Origin: Fuerstiella sp.
Lineage (GTDB): Bacteria > Planctomycetota > Planctomycetia > Planctomycetales > Planctomycetaceae
Length of the DNA: 64,000 bases
Reading direction: 5' to 3'
Assembly (NCBI GenBank): GCA_022843805.1
Contig: JALHMY010000034.1
Location: 20,700-84,699 of the forward strand
This document shows, piece by piece, positions 35,312 to 44,203 of this stretch. Made by a program: the position numbers and the translations under genes. Every line of letters starts with the position of its first letter. Position 1 is the stretch's first letter. A model generated the notes under the pieces. That model was given only the letters and a program-made list of their open reading frames with translations. It was not told where the DNA came from and made no database searches.

Positions 35312-37920
35312 TCAGGACTTGCAGAGTTTTTTCACCGTTTATCGCGATGGCCCTGTTTGCTGCAGTCGCACGTCCGGCAGTGATCCGGGCTCAGGACGAG
35401 CGACCGGATGTCAGCGCGCTCCCGCGACTGGAATCCCTGGCAGTGCCTTCTCTTGTTGCGATTAAGGAAGCCGACGCCAAAGACAAGGCGTTTGACTGGA
35501 TCGTTCTGAAAACGGACAATGCCGTGATTGTCTGTAATCCTCTGTATCCGCGTCCTGACACGCTGAAGAAGATTGAGGAAGAGCGAAAACAGCTGGAGGC
35601 GCTCAAGCCGAACAGCGCTGAGGAACGTGAAAAAAGGTCTGCAAGGCTTGAGGAGCTGAAGCGAGTCACTCTGACATTGCCGGGTGATACGGCCGAATAC
35701 AAAATTCCCCCTTCGCAGATTGATCAGATCATCCTGTTTGAGGATCTGGTGCTGCAGCGAGTGGATCAGCTGCTGGACGCGGGCGAGATTCGCTCGGCCT
35801 ATGATCTGATTCTTATGGTGGAACGGGAGATCCCGAACTGGGAGAAGACTCGTCCCAGGTTTGAGCGATTACTGCTGACGGAGTCAAAGATCAGGGGGGA
35901 CGCCGGTGACATTTATGCGTCACTGGCGCTGCTGGATGAGCTTGCCGCACTGAATATTAACAACCCTGATCTGCAGCCACGGTTTGGTGAGATTGTGGGA
36001 CAAATGATTGCTGAAGCTGCAAAGGACGGTGATTATCGTAAAGCTCGTTTTCTGATGGGGCGGATTGAGCGTCATTTTCCTCAGCACCCTGAATCGACTG
36101 CATGGAGAGAAAAACTCAGTCAGCAGTCGGCAGCCAAACTGGGTGAAGCGGTACAGGCAGCTCAGGAAAAGAATTTTGCTCAGGCGTCCCTGCTGGCTCA
36201 GGAAGCCGATCGAATCTGGCCAACAACAGGGAATGCTCGGGCGACGTTTGCACAGCTGACTGCGCGTTACCAGGTGCTGCGAGTGGCTGTGGAATCGTTC
36301 AGCGGGGAAAAGAAGATTTTCCCTGTAATAAATGAGGCAGTGGTGCGGCATCAGGAACTGGTTTCGGTTCCAATGTTTGAAGCATCGGCGGTGGATGAAC
36401 TCACTTACTATCGTTCCAGTTTTTTTGAACGATGGGATCCGTCCGATCTGGGCCGTGAAGTGACACTGACGCTGCGGGATACCCGGCCGCACTGGCAGTC
36501 ACAACCGGTTCTGACGGCCAATCAGATTGCCGATGCTCTGGGATTACAGCTGAATCCCGAAAGTCCGCTGTTTAATGCTCGCCTCGCATCATTTGTCCGC
36601 GAGTTTTCCGTTCGGTCGCCTACGGAAATCAAGCTGAGCTTTATGCGAGTGCCATTGACCATGGAGGCATTATTTCGATTCCCGGTGATCACGCAGGCCG
36701 GTTCAGGAGTTGTTGAGTCTGCTGAACAGGCGACAGATGGATCGACTGTCGGAGAATCGACGAGCGCCGGAGCGCCGGATTCAACTGCTGAAAATTCAGT
36801 CGGTGCGGGTGATCCCGTCGTACTCTCCACCCGTTTCCAACTTGTTAAGGAAGATGCCACTCAGCGAATCTATCGGCGCTTTATTCCTGAACCGAATGGG
36901 CTGGACAACGCACAATATCATGTTGCCGAGGTGGTGGAACGACGTTATCCGGACCGACATCAGGCGATTCAGGCGATGAATCGTGGCGAGGCTGAGTTTC
37001 TGACAAGCGTCCTGCCGTGGGAAATTGATGGTTTTCGTGCGTCTGAAACCCTGACGGCCGTGAAGAAGGCTATACCGTCGACGCATGTGATTATATTCAA
37101 TCCGCTTTCAAAGAATGTGGGCGGGGCTCAGGTGCGAAGAGCGCTATCGATGGCAATCGACCGGGAGTCGATTCTGAAGAGCGTGGTGTTACGGGATCCG
37201 CAGATGAAGCACGGGCGTCCCACAAGTTCCGTATGGAGGCAGGCCAGTTATGCGACAAATCCGATCGAACAAACGCCTCCCTACGATATTCGACTGGCTT
37301 ATGCACTGCGATTTGCTGCCGAGCGACAGTTGCAGATTGCTGAACTGCAGAGACTTGAGCCTGCAGCTCGAGAGAAGGCAAAGGCAGCAGGTGAAGAATT
37401 TAAGAGCGAACTGTTCCGCGCTTCAACCAATGTCGACTACATCAAACTTCCATCGCTGCGGATGATTGTAGCGCCTGATCCGGTGTCGAAGGCTGCTGCC
37501 GAACGTATTAACGTTTACTGGGAAAAGATCGGCTTGCAGGTTCAGCTGATCGATGGAAGCCAGTCTGGTGAACCGGCGCCGGATTCGGACTGGGACATGA
37601 TGTATCGGCAGGTCAGCATGGAAGAGCCGCTGCTTGACTTATGGCCCCTGCTGACAAACGATCCTCAGATGGATGTTTTGCGACTGGAATCGTTCCCTGA
37701 CTGGATGCGGCAGGAACTTATCAATCTGGATTATGCGGGCAGCTTTATCGATGCTCAGAGAAGGCTTAATGATATTCATCGACACATTGCCGCACAGGCC
37801 TTTGTGATACCGCTGTGGGAAGTTGACGACTACCTGGTGTTTCAGAAAACAGTTTCAGGTTATTCAGCAGCCCCGCTATCCACTTATCAGAATGTAGAAC
37901 GATGGACGGTGCGGCCATGA
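35308..37920 (+). CDS. Large secreted protein with helical-repeat half and family 5 solute-binding-like half
   Basis: The 870-residue protein starts at a GTG overlapping the previous stop and has a signal peptide (about 28 residues, ending VIRA before QDE). Residues 100-350 are helical repeats (VDQLLDAGEIRSAYDLILMV, ARFLMGRIERHFPQHPEST). From about 380 the sequence follows oligopeptide-binding (SBP family 5) proteins, with NAQYHVAEVVERRYPDRHQA, GGAQVRRALSMAIDRESILK and a C-terminal lobe ending DDYLVFQKTVSGYSAAPLST. No permease or ABC ATPase is present in the operon, so it is not an ordinary transporter subunit. It could be a ligand sensor for the Exb/kinase complex. It overlaps or abuts the next gene (ATGA at 37917). 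Confidence 0.82.
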   Translation: MIRTCRVFSPFIAMALFAAVARPAVIRAQDERPDVSALPRLESLAVPSLVAIKEADAKDKAFDWIVLKTDNAVIVCNPLYPRPDTLKKIEEERKQLEALKPNSAEEREKRSARLEELKRVTLTLPGDTAEYKIPPSQIDQIILFEDLVLQRVDQLLDAGEIRSAYDLILMVEREIPNWEKTRPRFERLLLTESKIRGDAGDIYASLALLDELAALNINNPDLQPRFGEIVGQMIAEAAKDGDYRKARFLMGRIERHFPQHPESTAWREKLSQQSAAKLGEAVQAAQEKNFAQASLLAQEADRIWPTTGNARATFAQLTARYQVLRVAVESFSGEKKIFPVINEAVVRHQELVSVPMFEASAVDELTYYRSSFFERWDPSDLGREVTLTLRDTRPHWQSQPVLTANQIADALGLQLNPESPLFNARLASFVREFSVRSPTEIKLSFMRVPLTMEALFRFPVITQAGSGVVESAEQATDGSTVGESTSAGAPDSTAENSVGAGDPVVLSTRFQLVKEDATQRIYRRFIPEPNGLDNAQYHVAEVVERRYPDRHQAIQAMNRGEAEFLTSVLPWEIDGFRASETLTAVKKAIPSTHVIIFNPLSKNVGGAQVRRALSMAIDRESILKSVVLRDPQMKHGRPTSSVWRQASYATNPIEQTPPYDIRLAYALRFAAERQLQIAELQRLEPAAREKAKAAGEEFKSELFRASTNVDYIKLPSLRMIVAPDPVSKAAAERINVYWEKIGLQVQLIDGSQSGEPAPDSDWDMMYRQVSMEEPLLDLWPLLTNDPQMDVLRLESFPDWMRQELINLDYAGSFIDAQRRLNDIHRHIAAQAFVIPLWEVDDYLVFQKTVSGYSAAPLSTYQNVERWTVRP

Positions 37921-38009
37921 TGCCCGGATTTTGTCGAGTTGCGACCTGGTATAACAATCCTGGCGGGAACATGGGATTTCGTCGAGGTCATTCGACCCTG
38001 CACGGGATA

Positions 38010-39680
38010 ATGAAACGAACTCCGCTGTTCGCGATCTGTCTTGCACTCGTGCTGATGAAGACCGAAGGTGCATGGTGTCAGGAGCAGGCAGGAACGACTT
38101 CCGCTGAAACACGTGCTGCAGCTTCAGTGCCGAATTCGGCTGAGGCAGGTGCAGCGACCTCGGAATCCACTGCTCCGGCAGTTGCAGTCCCGCTTCCACT
38201 GCCACTTCAGCCTTATCTGGTCACAGTGGAGATCGCTGTGAGTACGCCGGGGGCATCGCAGCTGGACCACGATGTGCTCTTGCGGGATGTTAACACTGCA
38301 CTGGAACGGATGTATGGCCAAATGTGGTCCCGTGATGTTCGAATCTCCGACTGGCTGTTGCCAGGCAGTGAATCGCAGATTGAGCGGATTCCCGCGGAGG
38401 AACTGGGTAAGCGTTATTCGCTGAAAGATGCTCAGAAAGTGATGCTGGTGGCAGTGGAGGCGGCTGACGGTGGCTGGAAAGTTTGTTGTCGTGAATATGA
38501 TCGTCGAATCGAGGAACTGACGCCAGTTCTGGCGGAAGTGACTTACGACCGCCGTTCAATTGCCGACGTCGCCGTCAGGCTTATGAAGAATTGTTTTCGG
38601 CCTGTCCTGCTTCTGACGGGAGCCGCAAAAGGCACTGATGAGCTGGAATTTTATTTGCAGGCTGGTCAGCTGGTCCCGCCGGATCCCAGTGCTCAGCAAA
38701 TTGCAGAAGGGGATGTGCTTCGGCCGTTCTTGAGGCACCTGGATCGCCGGGATCCTCAAAAACTCAAACAGCTGCAGAAGCTGGATCTGACCTACATCCG
38801 GGTGACCGAATTTAACCGCGAACTGACCCGAACGGGACTTTCGCCCGAAGATGCGGAAGTGACGGTCGAAGGAGCATCCCCGGATGAGACGACTGTGTTT
38901 CAGGACAGGAGTCATGTGAAGGGAGTACTCATATCGCACGGTCTGGCGCCTTTTGGAGGACGCGGTCGCAATGTCGAGCAGCTGGCACTGCGGCAGCGGC
39001 CCATGGCGACATCCAGTCGCGTTCGGCTGGTATTGAACCTTCGACCGGACAGGCCTTTGGTTTCTCATCGTGTTGATCGCGTATCCAAGCTGCGATATAA
39101 GGATGAGAACAGCGATGTTCCCGTAAGGATGCTGAGTGATCGTAATGGCGAAGTTGAGATGGTGGTCGATCCAAAGAATCCCACATTCTGGCTTTATGTT
39201 TACAGTGGCAGTCTTCTGCTCGCTCGAGTTCCCTATGCTCCTGGGCTGCTTGCAACAGATACAATAAAGCTGCCGGACGACAGTATTCGACTTGGGGTAG
39301 AAGGTGAACTCTACCTGTTTCGGGATCAGCTTATTGATGTGGTTGCTCAGCGGGCCGTCTTTAAGGGAATGGCCAAACAGGCTGCCGCCGCTGGTGACAC
39401 TGCGAAACTCGAAGAGGCAGTAAAGGGTCTGATTGCACTTCCGGGCAGGAAAGAATTTGAGCTGCGTCTGAATGCGATTCAGGTGCCGGCCGTTAAACGA
39501 GCCGAAGAGCTTCGAAATGGCAGTGCAAAGAGAACAGTCAATAAGCTGTGTGCCGCAATGGCAAAATCTCTTGGTGACTTCTTCAGCGCGGAGAAACAGG
39601 TAAAGGAACTGGAAGAGGTTGAGCGGCTGCGCAATCTTGCAGAGCAGCGGACAGGGGCGCCTGCCGCCAGTCAGAACTAG
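38010..39680 (+). CDS. Secreted protein of unknown function, last gene of the Exb operon
   Basis: From the ATG at 38010 the 556-residue protein has a clean signal peptide (MKRTPLFAICLALVLMKTEG). An in-frame ATG at 37917 overlaps the preceding stop (ATGA) and may serve as the coupled start, with a 31-residue longer n-region. After an Ala-rich spacer the body begins YLVTVEIAVSTPGASQLDHD. No domain is recognised; mixed alpha/beta in the middle and helical at the end (QVKELEEVERLRNLAEQRTG). The last 20 or so codons belong to a 190-bp unit that is repeated twice more downstream, so the C-terminal tail may have been added or altered by the repeat. Function unknown; context ties it to the Exb machine. 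Confidence 0.72.
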   Translation: MKRTPLFAICLALVLMKTEGAWCQEQAGTTSAETRAAASVPNSAEAGAATSESTAPAVAVPLPLPLQPYLVTVEIAVSTPGASQLDHDVLLRDVNTALERMYGQMWSRDVRISDWLLPGSESQIERIPAEELGKRYSLKDAQKVMLVAVEAADGGWKVCCREYDRRIEELTPVLAEVTYDRRSIADVAVRLMKNCFRPVLLLTGAAKGTDELEFYLQAGQLVPPDPSAQQIAEGDVLRPFLRHLDRRDPQKLKQLQKLDLTYIRVTEFNRELTRTGLSPEDAEVTVEGASPDETTVFQDRSHVKGVLISHGLAPFGGRGRNVEQLALRQRPMATSSRVRLVLNLRPDRPLVSHRVDRVSKLRYKDENSDVPVRMLSDRNGEVEMVVDPKNPTFWLYVYSGSLLLARVPYAPGLLATDTIKLPDDSIRLGVEGELYLFRDQLIDVVAQRAVFKGMAKQAAAAGDTAKLEEAVKGLIALPGRKEFELRLNAIQVPAVKRAEELRNGSAKRTVNKLCAAMAKSLGDFFSAEKQVKELEEVERLRNLAEQRTGAPAASQN

Positions 39681-40189
39681 AGGCGACACGCAGGCGAGTC
39701 TCTCCGAGACTCGCGCATCCAACGCCCTGGGCTTGAAATCAACGCCCAGGGCAATCTGCCGCCTTTTCCAGCGTCTCGGAGAGACGCTTCTACGTGGGGC
39801 CAGGCAAGTTGTTGAGCGGTTGCGCAATGTGGTGGAGCAGCGAACAGGTGTGTCTGCCGCGGGTCAGAACTGGAGGCAACACGTAGGCGAGTCTCTCCGA
39901 GACTCGCGCATCACCGCCCTGGCTTGAAAACAACGCCCAGGGTAATCTGCCGCCTTTTCCAGCGTCTCGGAGAGACGCTTCTACGTGGGGCCAGGCAAGT
40001 TGTTGAGCGGTTGCGCAATGTGGTGGAGCAGCGAACAGGAGAGTTTGCCGCGGGTCAGAACCAGAGGCGACACGCAGGCGAGTCTCTCCGAGACTCGCGC
40101 ATCACCGCCCTGGCGTGAAATCACACCCCAGGGTAATCTGCCGCCTTTTTCAGCGTCTCGGAGAGACGCTTCTACGTGGGGCCAGGCAA
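39618..40189. repeat. Three tandem units of about 190 bp that include the 3' end of the preceding gene
   Basis: Units begin at 39618, 39811 and 40002 with GTTGAGCGG(C/T)TGCGCAATnn (periods 193 and 191) and end near 40189. Unit 1 begins inside the preceding gene and contains its last codons and stop. Units 2 and 3 carry diverged copies of the same codons (VERLRNVVEQRTGVSAAGQN) without a start. Each unit also holds the hairpin arms AGGCGAGTCTCTCCGAGACT and GCGTCTCGGAGAGACGC, which recur at 63830-63922. Confidence 0.9.
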
Positions 40190-40443
40190 AAGAGCCTGAT
40201 TGGCATCTCGAGTATGCGTCTGGCATCCACCATGTGAGTGAGCGGCGACAATCGTGCAGTTCCGCTCCCGTAGAATCTCCAAATCTGCTATGCTGACATG
40301 TTTTCATGCGGCCGTAGTGCGGAAATTTCTGAAGGCAACGGCTTGAAATGAGAATTACAGCAGCGTCCGCAGGCTGCCGCTGAGGTTTCGTTCATTCCTG
40401 TTTCGTTCGTTTCATTTGGTACAGGTGATTTCGAGAGATTTGT

Positions 40444-41580
40444 ATGCAAGACCTGGTCAGACAGGAAGTATTTCAGGCGTGTCGGACTGTGATCGTCAAG
40501 ATCGGCACGAATGTGCTTACAACGGAGGATGACCGGCTTGACAGCGACCGGATTCAGTGCATCTCCGCTCAGATCAATCGCATTATTCAGACAGGCCGGC
40601 GAGTTGTCCTGGTTTCCAGCGGCGCTGTGGGTGCGGGTATTGGCATTCTTGGACTGCATCGTCGTCCGGAATCCCTTCCTGAACTCCAGGCTGCGGCAGC
40701 GATCGGACAACCTCATCTGATGCGGACATGGGACGATGCTCTTCAGCGCAACGGATATCGAACTGCGCAGGTCCTGCTGACCGGCAATGATTTTCGTAAT
40801 CGTCAGCGTTATCTGAATGTCCGAAACACCATCCGTACGCTGTTTGATTTCGGTGTTGTTCCAATTGTAAATGAAAACGACACGGTCAGCATTAAAGAGA
40901 TCGCGGTGGGCGACAACGACCAGCTGGCCTCCATGCTGGCTACTCTTTTGCCCAATCCGTTGCTTGTTATTCTTTCAGGCATCGCAGGACTTTACGATGG
41001 TCCTCCTTCGAATCCGGCCAGCAAGGTCATTCCACTGGTACCGCGTCCGGATGAATCACTTTTGCAGCTGGCCGCGTCGGAACAGAGTACGCGAGGCCGC
41101 GGCGGGATGCCGAGTAAACTTCGGGCGATTCTGTCGGCGACCAGTATGGGAGAGGCTGTCATCCTCGCCAGTGGTCGCAGCGATACGGTGTTGGATGACG
41201 TACGCACAGGAAATGTCACCGGTACATTATTTCTTGCCGCAGGTGGTTCCGTTCCGGCGTGGAAACGCTGGATAGGATTTACAGCGGCTCCTGCCGGAGT
41301 ACTGGTGCTGGATGACGGAGCTTGTCGAGCTGTTCGGGACGGCGGTCGATCGTTGCTGGCCGTGGGAATTACCGAGGTTCAGGGCGACTTTGAACAGGGT
41401 GGTCTGGTTGGCCTTAGAACGAAGGAAGGCATCGAATTCGCTCGAGGGCTGGCCAACTATTCTTCTGAAGAAATTCGAAGTATTTATGGCCGACGATCGG
41501 ATCAGATGGCGGCCAGTCTGGGGCATGTCCCTTACAGCGAAGTGATTCACCGTGATAACCTCGCACTCACGGGGAAGTAA
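40444..41580 (+). CDS. proB: Glutamate 5-kinase
   Basis: The 378-residue protein is a full-length ProB. The amino-acid kinase domain has CRTVIVKIGTNVLTTEDDRL at the start, VVLVSSGAVGAGIGILGL, QVLLTGNDFRNRQRYLNVRN, VPIVNENDTVSIKEIAVGDN (glutamate and Mg-ATP site), DNDQLASMLATLL and RGRGGMPSKLRAILSATSMG. A C-terminal PUA domain covers about residues 280-360 (GVLVLDDGACRAVRDGGRSL, GLVGLRTKEGIEFARGLANY). It phosphorylates glutamate in the first step of proline synthesis. The usual partner proA is not adjacent. Upstream lie the repeats that end the Exb operon; a hairpin follows at 41703-41732. No sign of decay. Confidence 0.96.
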   Translation: MQDLVRQEVFQACRTVIVKIGTNVLTTEDDRLDSDRIQCISAQINRIIQTGRRVVLVSSGAVGAGIGILGLHRRPESLPELQAAAAIGQPHLMRTWDDALQRNGYRTAQVLLTGNDFRNRQRYLNVRNTIRTLFDFGVVPIVNENDTVSIKEIAVGDNDQLASMLATLLPNPLLVILSGIAGLYDGPPSNPASKVIPLVPRPDESLLQLAASEQSTRGRGGMPSKLRAILSATSMGEAVILASGRSDTVLDDVRTGNVTGTLFLAAGGSVPAWKRWIGFTAAPAGVLVLDDGACRAVRDGGRSLLAVGITEVQGDFEQGGLVGLRTKEGIEFARGLANYSSEEIRSIYGRRSDQMAASLGHVPYSEVIHRDNLALTGK

Positions 41581-41911
41581 TGGATTGGGCGAAAATTCCT
41601 GGAATCGTTCCCATAAACGGGGAAGTCACGCATCCGTGATCGTCAGAATCGTTGCAGTCGGCCAGAACCGCCCAGACGCGGCAACAGAATTTCCAGATAG
41701 AAAAGCCTGGTAGGCATTTACATACCAGGCTTATGGAAACGGGCCGCTCTGAGTTTCACAACGATGAATCAAAGTTTCTCATTCCGGCAGCGACAGGTGT
41801 CGGAATGGGCCGTGTGCTTTCCTGTCGTCGATTAATAGTCGCCACATTTCAGGCAGATCACATCGCTGTTTACAGAGCCCATTTCCTCCCGTCAGAAATC
41901 AGGTGAATCCC
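41581..41911. other. Intergenic stretch between proB and a small membrane protein gene
   Basis: The 331-base gap contains a hairpin at 41703-41732 (AAGCCTGGTA paired with TACCAGGCTT around a ten-base loop) that may end proB transcription, although the following U run is weak. The rest carries the promoter of the small gene at 41912 and nothing else I recognise. Confidence 0.45.
41703..41732 (+). terminator. Candidate terminator hairpin after proB
   Basis: AAGCCTGGTA (41703-41712) and TACCAGGCTT (41723-41732) pair perfectly over ten bases. The stem is followed by ATGG rather than a U run, so intrinsic termination is uncertain. Position, about 120 bases after the proB stop, fits. Confidence 0.4.
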
Positions 41912-42067
41912 ATGTTAGTAGACATTATGTCGTCCGTTACGATGTGGTTTTCCCAGGTTGGGAATATTATTGGTCGGGAGCTCTCTCATATGAGTCCCCG
42001 TGAGTACTCCATCGGACTGGTGCTTTGCATTTGCGTCGGATTCGTTCTGCTTCGTGGTCGAAACTGA
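41912..42067 (+). CDS. Small 51-residue membrane protein
   Basis: A short frame of 51 codons begins at an ATG preceded by AGGTGA at the ideal distance (41901-41906). The peptide starts MLVDIMSSVTMWFSQVGNII and ends with a membrane helix, EYSIGLVLCICVGFVLLRGR, followed by Asn. The arrangement (amphipathic start, polar middle HMSPREY, one helix, basic end) is that of a real small membrane protein. I do not recognise a family. It converges with the 42183-43994 gene. It is short enough to be missed by gene callers. Confidence 0.6.
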   Translation: MLVDIMSSVTMWFSQVGNIIGRELSHMSPREYSIGLVLCICVGFVLLRGRN

Positions 42068-42182
42068 TTCGACCACGGGGAATATCCCTGTTGACGCTGC
42101 GATTCTGCCTCGCTCAGTGACGGTTCCGGAACTGAGGAACAAAACAACGACCGTGTCCCGGCATCCTGCCGAGCATCCGCAG

Positions 42183-43994
42183 TCACTCCTGTTGCGATGC
42201 CAGTTTCGTCATTGCGGTACGCTCTGCTTCTGTCAAAACTGGCTGACCCACGTTAATGAATCGCATCGAATCCATTAGCGTGATCGGCCCCACGGGCTCC
42301 TCAAGAAACCAGATTCCTTCATGACGCAGAGCGAGGCTGATTGCAGCCTGTTTGTCGTGTGCAGGACCGTAGATGACGATGGGTGTTCTGCGTGTTCGTG
42401 CGTCTGCTCTCAGATTGGCGACAGTGACTGACAAATCCCAGTAAATGCAGTTGCTTTCCACAAGAATCAGTTCGCAGTTCAGCTGGGAAGCCGCAACGGT
42501 GAATCCCTGTGCGCCTGTTCGCACTGCCTTTGCTGCGTAACCGGCATCCTGCAGAGTCACTGCAAGTTCCGTTGCGAGATGCTCCTCAGCGTGAATTACG
42601 ACCGCTTCCGGTTTGGTACTGCCTGCCCTGACAGACGCCAGAATGCGAGCGACAGCGGGAGCATCAGTGGTTGCTTCGGAAGAGCGAGCGAGGCTGGCGG
42701 CTGCGAGCCTGACCCGGGCATCCGGGAACGCCAGAGCAGCCCGCATCAGAGTATCCGGAATGACCAGCCGGTCGTCGGCGGGACCTGATGCACTCTCAGA
42801 ATTTACCTGCTGTCGAAGCCTGAGCAGCAATGCGGTTGCGGACGCAGGATTCTCGACTTCAATCGCCTGTTTCAGGGCTGATACCATGATTTCATGAGGT
42901 ATCTCAGAACCTGAATCGTTCGCTTCCGCCAGAAGCTCAGGCTGAGACTCCGATAGCTGACAGACAACCAGAAGAGCCTGCATTGTTGGGTCGTCCGGAG
43001 CGATTGATGTAGCATCCTTCGCCAGTGTCAGGGCTCGAGCACTGGCCGCTGATCGTTCGAGGTCTGTCACCGGGATGGTGACGGTTCCAGGAATGATTTG
43101 CTGAGTAAACCGTTTTCCGGAAAACCGAAGTTCGTGATGTGCCTCAGTGAACAGGTAGCTGGCCGCCTCTTCAGCAGATTGCGGAACGCTGTCGTCTCCG
43201 GTCAGTTTTCGAATTGCCTTTTCAGCGGCCTGTCGAGTGGCAGGTTCAGCGTCCGGTGCAAACAGCCAGCGATACAGCTCGGGTGCCAGTTTGGGATCTG
43301 CGGTTGTGCCAAGCATCTCAAGAAGTCGTTGTCGGTCTGCTTCGCTGGCCGAAGGAAGTGCGGCCAGCATGCCGAATCGAAGTTGTCTCGAAAACTTCCT
43401 GAGAACCCCGGCCGCAGTTTTTCCTGCCGGAGTTGACGGATCGGCGGCCAGTAGCACTGGCACAGCCCGACCCTCCGCAGAAAGCATTTCCACAATGGCT
43501 TCGGACGCTGTCGGTTCTGATGCCTCCAGCAGCGGCAGCAATTCCTGCAGGCGCGCGTCAGATGGCGCATAAACTTTTGATGCCTCATTGATTGCATTGA
43601 GCAGCACGCGGGCATCAGGCTGAAGTTCAGGATTGGCATTGAACTTCAAGAACTGTCCCACACCAAATTTTTTTCGCAGAGCCAGCAGTTCCGTCTGTGT
43701 TGGACTGAGCTCGCTGAGCTTTCGAATAAAGCGTCGGGCGTCCAGAGGACGCTGCAATTGTTCGGATACCGCGATCGCGTCAACTAACTGTTCCGGAGTT
43801 TCAGGTTCAAACTGAAATAGTTTCGTCGCCTGAGCCACTGATTCGGATGCGGTCTGCTGACCGAACAGTTCGCCGGAGGAACCGGGAAATATCACCAATC
43901 CAGCCGACAATATGGCACTGCACAGACGCTGACGTCGTGCCTGGTTCGGACCCTGTGACGGACGGAATAACAATAAAAACCGGGAAAGTTGCAT
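42183..43994 (-). CDS. Exported helical-repeat protein with degenerate receiver-like C-terminus
   Basis: The 603-residue product from the ATG at 43994 (GGAAGAA upstream) has a long N-terminal region with a signal-like stretch (LCSAILSAGLVIFPGSSGEL). Residues 60-470 are Ala-rich helices resembling HEAT/TPR repeats (KLAPELYRWLFAPDAEPATR, AALAFPDARVRLAAASLARS). The last 120 residues look like a response-regulator receiver fold: AVVIHAEEHLATELAVTLQD, CELILVESNC and TPIVIYGPAHDKQAAISLAL. At the phosphoacceptor position there is Glu (VES) instead of Asp, and the acidic pair is changed, so phosphorylation is unlikely. If the signal peptide is used, the receiver-like domain would be outside the cytoplasm, which is odd. 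No family name is certain. Confidence 0.7.
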   Translation of the reverse strand: MQLSRFLLLFRPSQGPNQARRQRLCSAILSAGLVIFPGSSGELFGQQTASESVAQATKLFQFEPETPEQLVDAIAVSEQLQRPLDARRFIRKLSELSPTQTELLALRKKFGVGQFLKFNANPELQPDARVLLNAINEASKVYAPSDARLQELLPLLEASEPTASEAIVEMLSAEGRAVPVLLAADPSTPAGKTAAGVLRKFSRQLRFGMLAALPSASEADRQRLLEMLGTTADPKLAPELYRWLFAPDAEPATRQAAEKAIRKLTGDDSVPQSAEEAASYLFTEAHHELRFSGKRFTQQIIPGTVTIPVTDLERSAASARALTLAKDATSIAPDDPTMQALLVVCQLSESQPELLAEANDSGSEIPHEIMVSALKQAIEVENPASATALLLRLRQQVNSESASGPADDRLVIPDTLMRAALAFPDARVRLAAASLARSSEATTDAPAVARILASVRAGSTKPEAVVIHAEEHLATELAVTLQDAGYAAKAVRTGAQGFTVAASQLNCELILVESNCIYWDLSVTVANLRADARTRRTPIVIYGPAHDKQAAISLALRHEGIWFLEEPVGPITLMDSMRFINVGQPVLTEAERTAMTKLASQQE

Positions 43995-44203
43995 GACGTT
44001 TTCTTCCAGGGGCCGGAAACTCTTCAATGCCGTGATTCGTCAGAGACGCTTGCTGTCTGAGTCGGATATCTGTCTCTGCAAGACGATTCGCGTATCGATC
44101 TGTGTAATTCGGTCAAAATCCATCATTCATATGGTGAACTCGCATCGGGGTCGAATCCAGAACGGGATGGGGAAAATCGTGCGTCGAGCGACGGAAACAG
44201 CTC

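Noticed and set aside
38556..39827. 423-codon open frame on the minus strand
   Set aside because: It lies fully antisense to the last Exb-operon gene and its repeats, has no domain or ribosome site, and its composition (Leu/Arg/His-rich) is that of a shadow frame.
40444..41580. proB as part of the Exb operon
   Set aside because: Same direction, but separated by the 190-bp repeats and a 250-base gap, and functionally unrelated.
44140..44170. tRNA-like T-loop (GGGTCGAATCC)
   Set aside because: No acceptor stem, anticodon arm or CCA end can be built around it.
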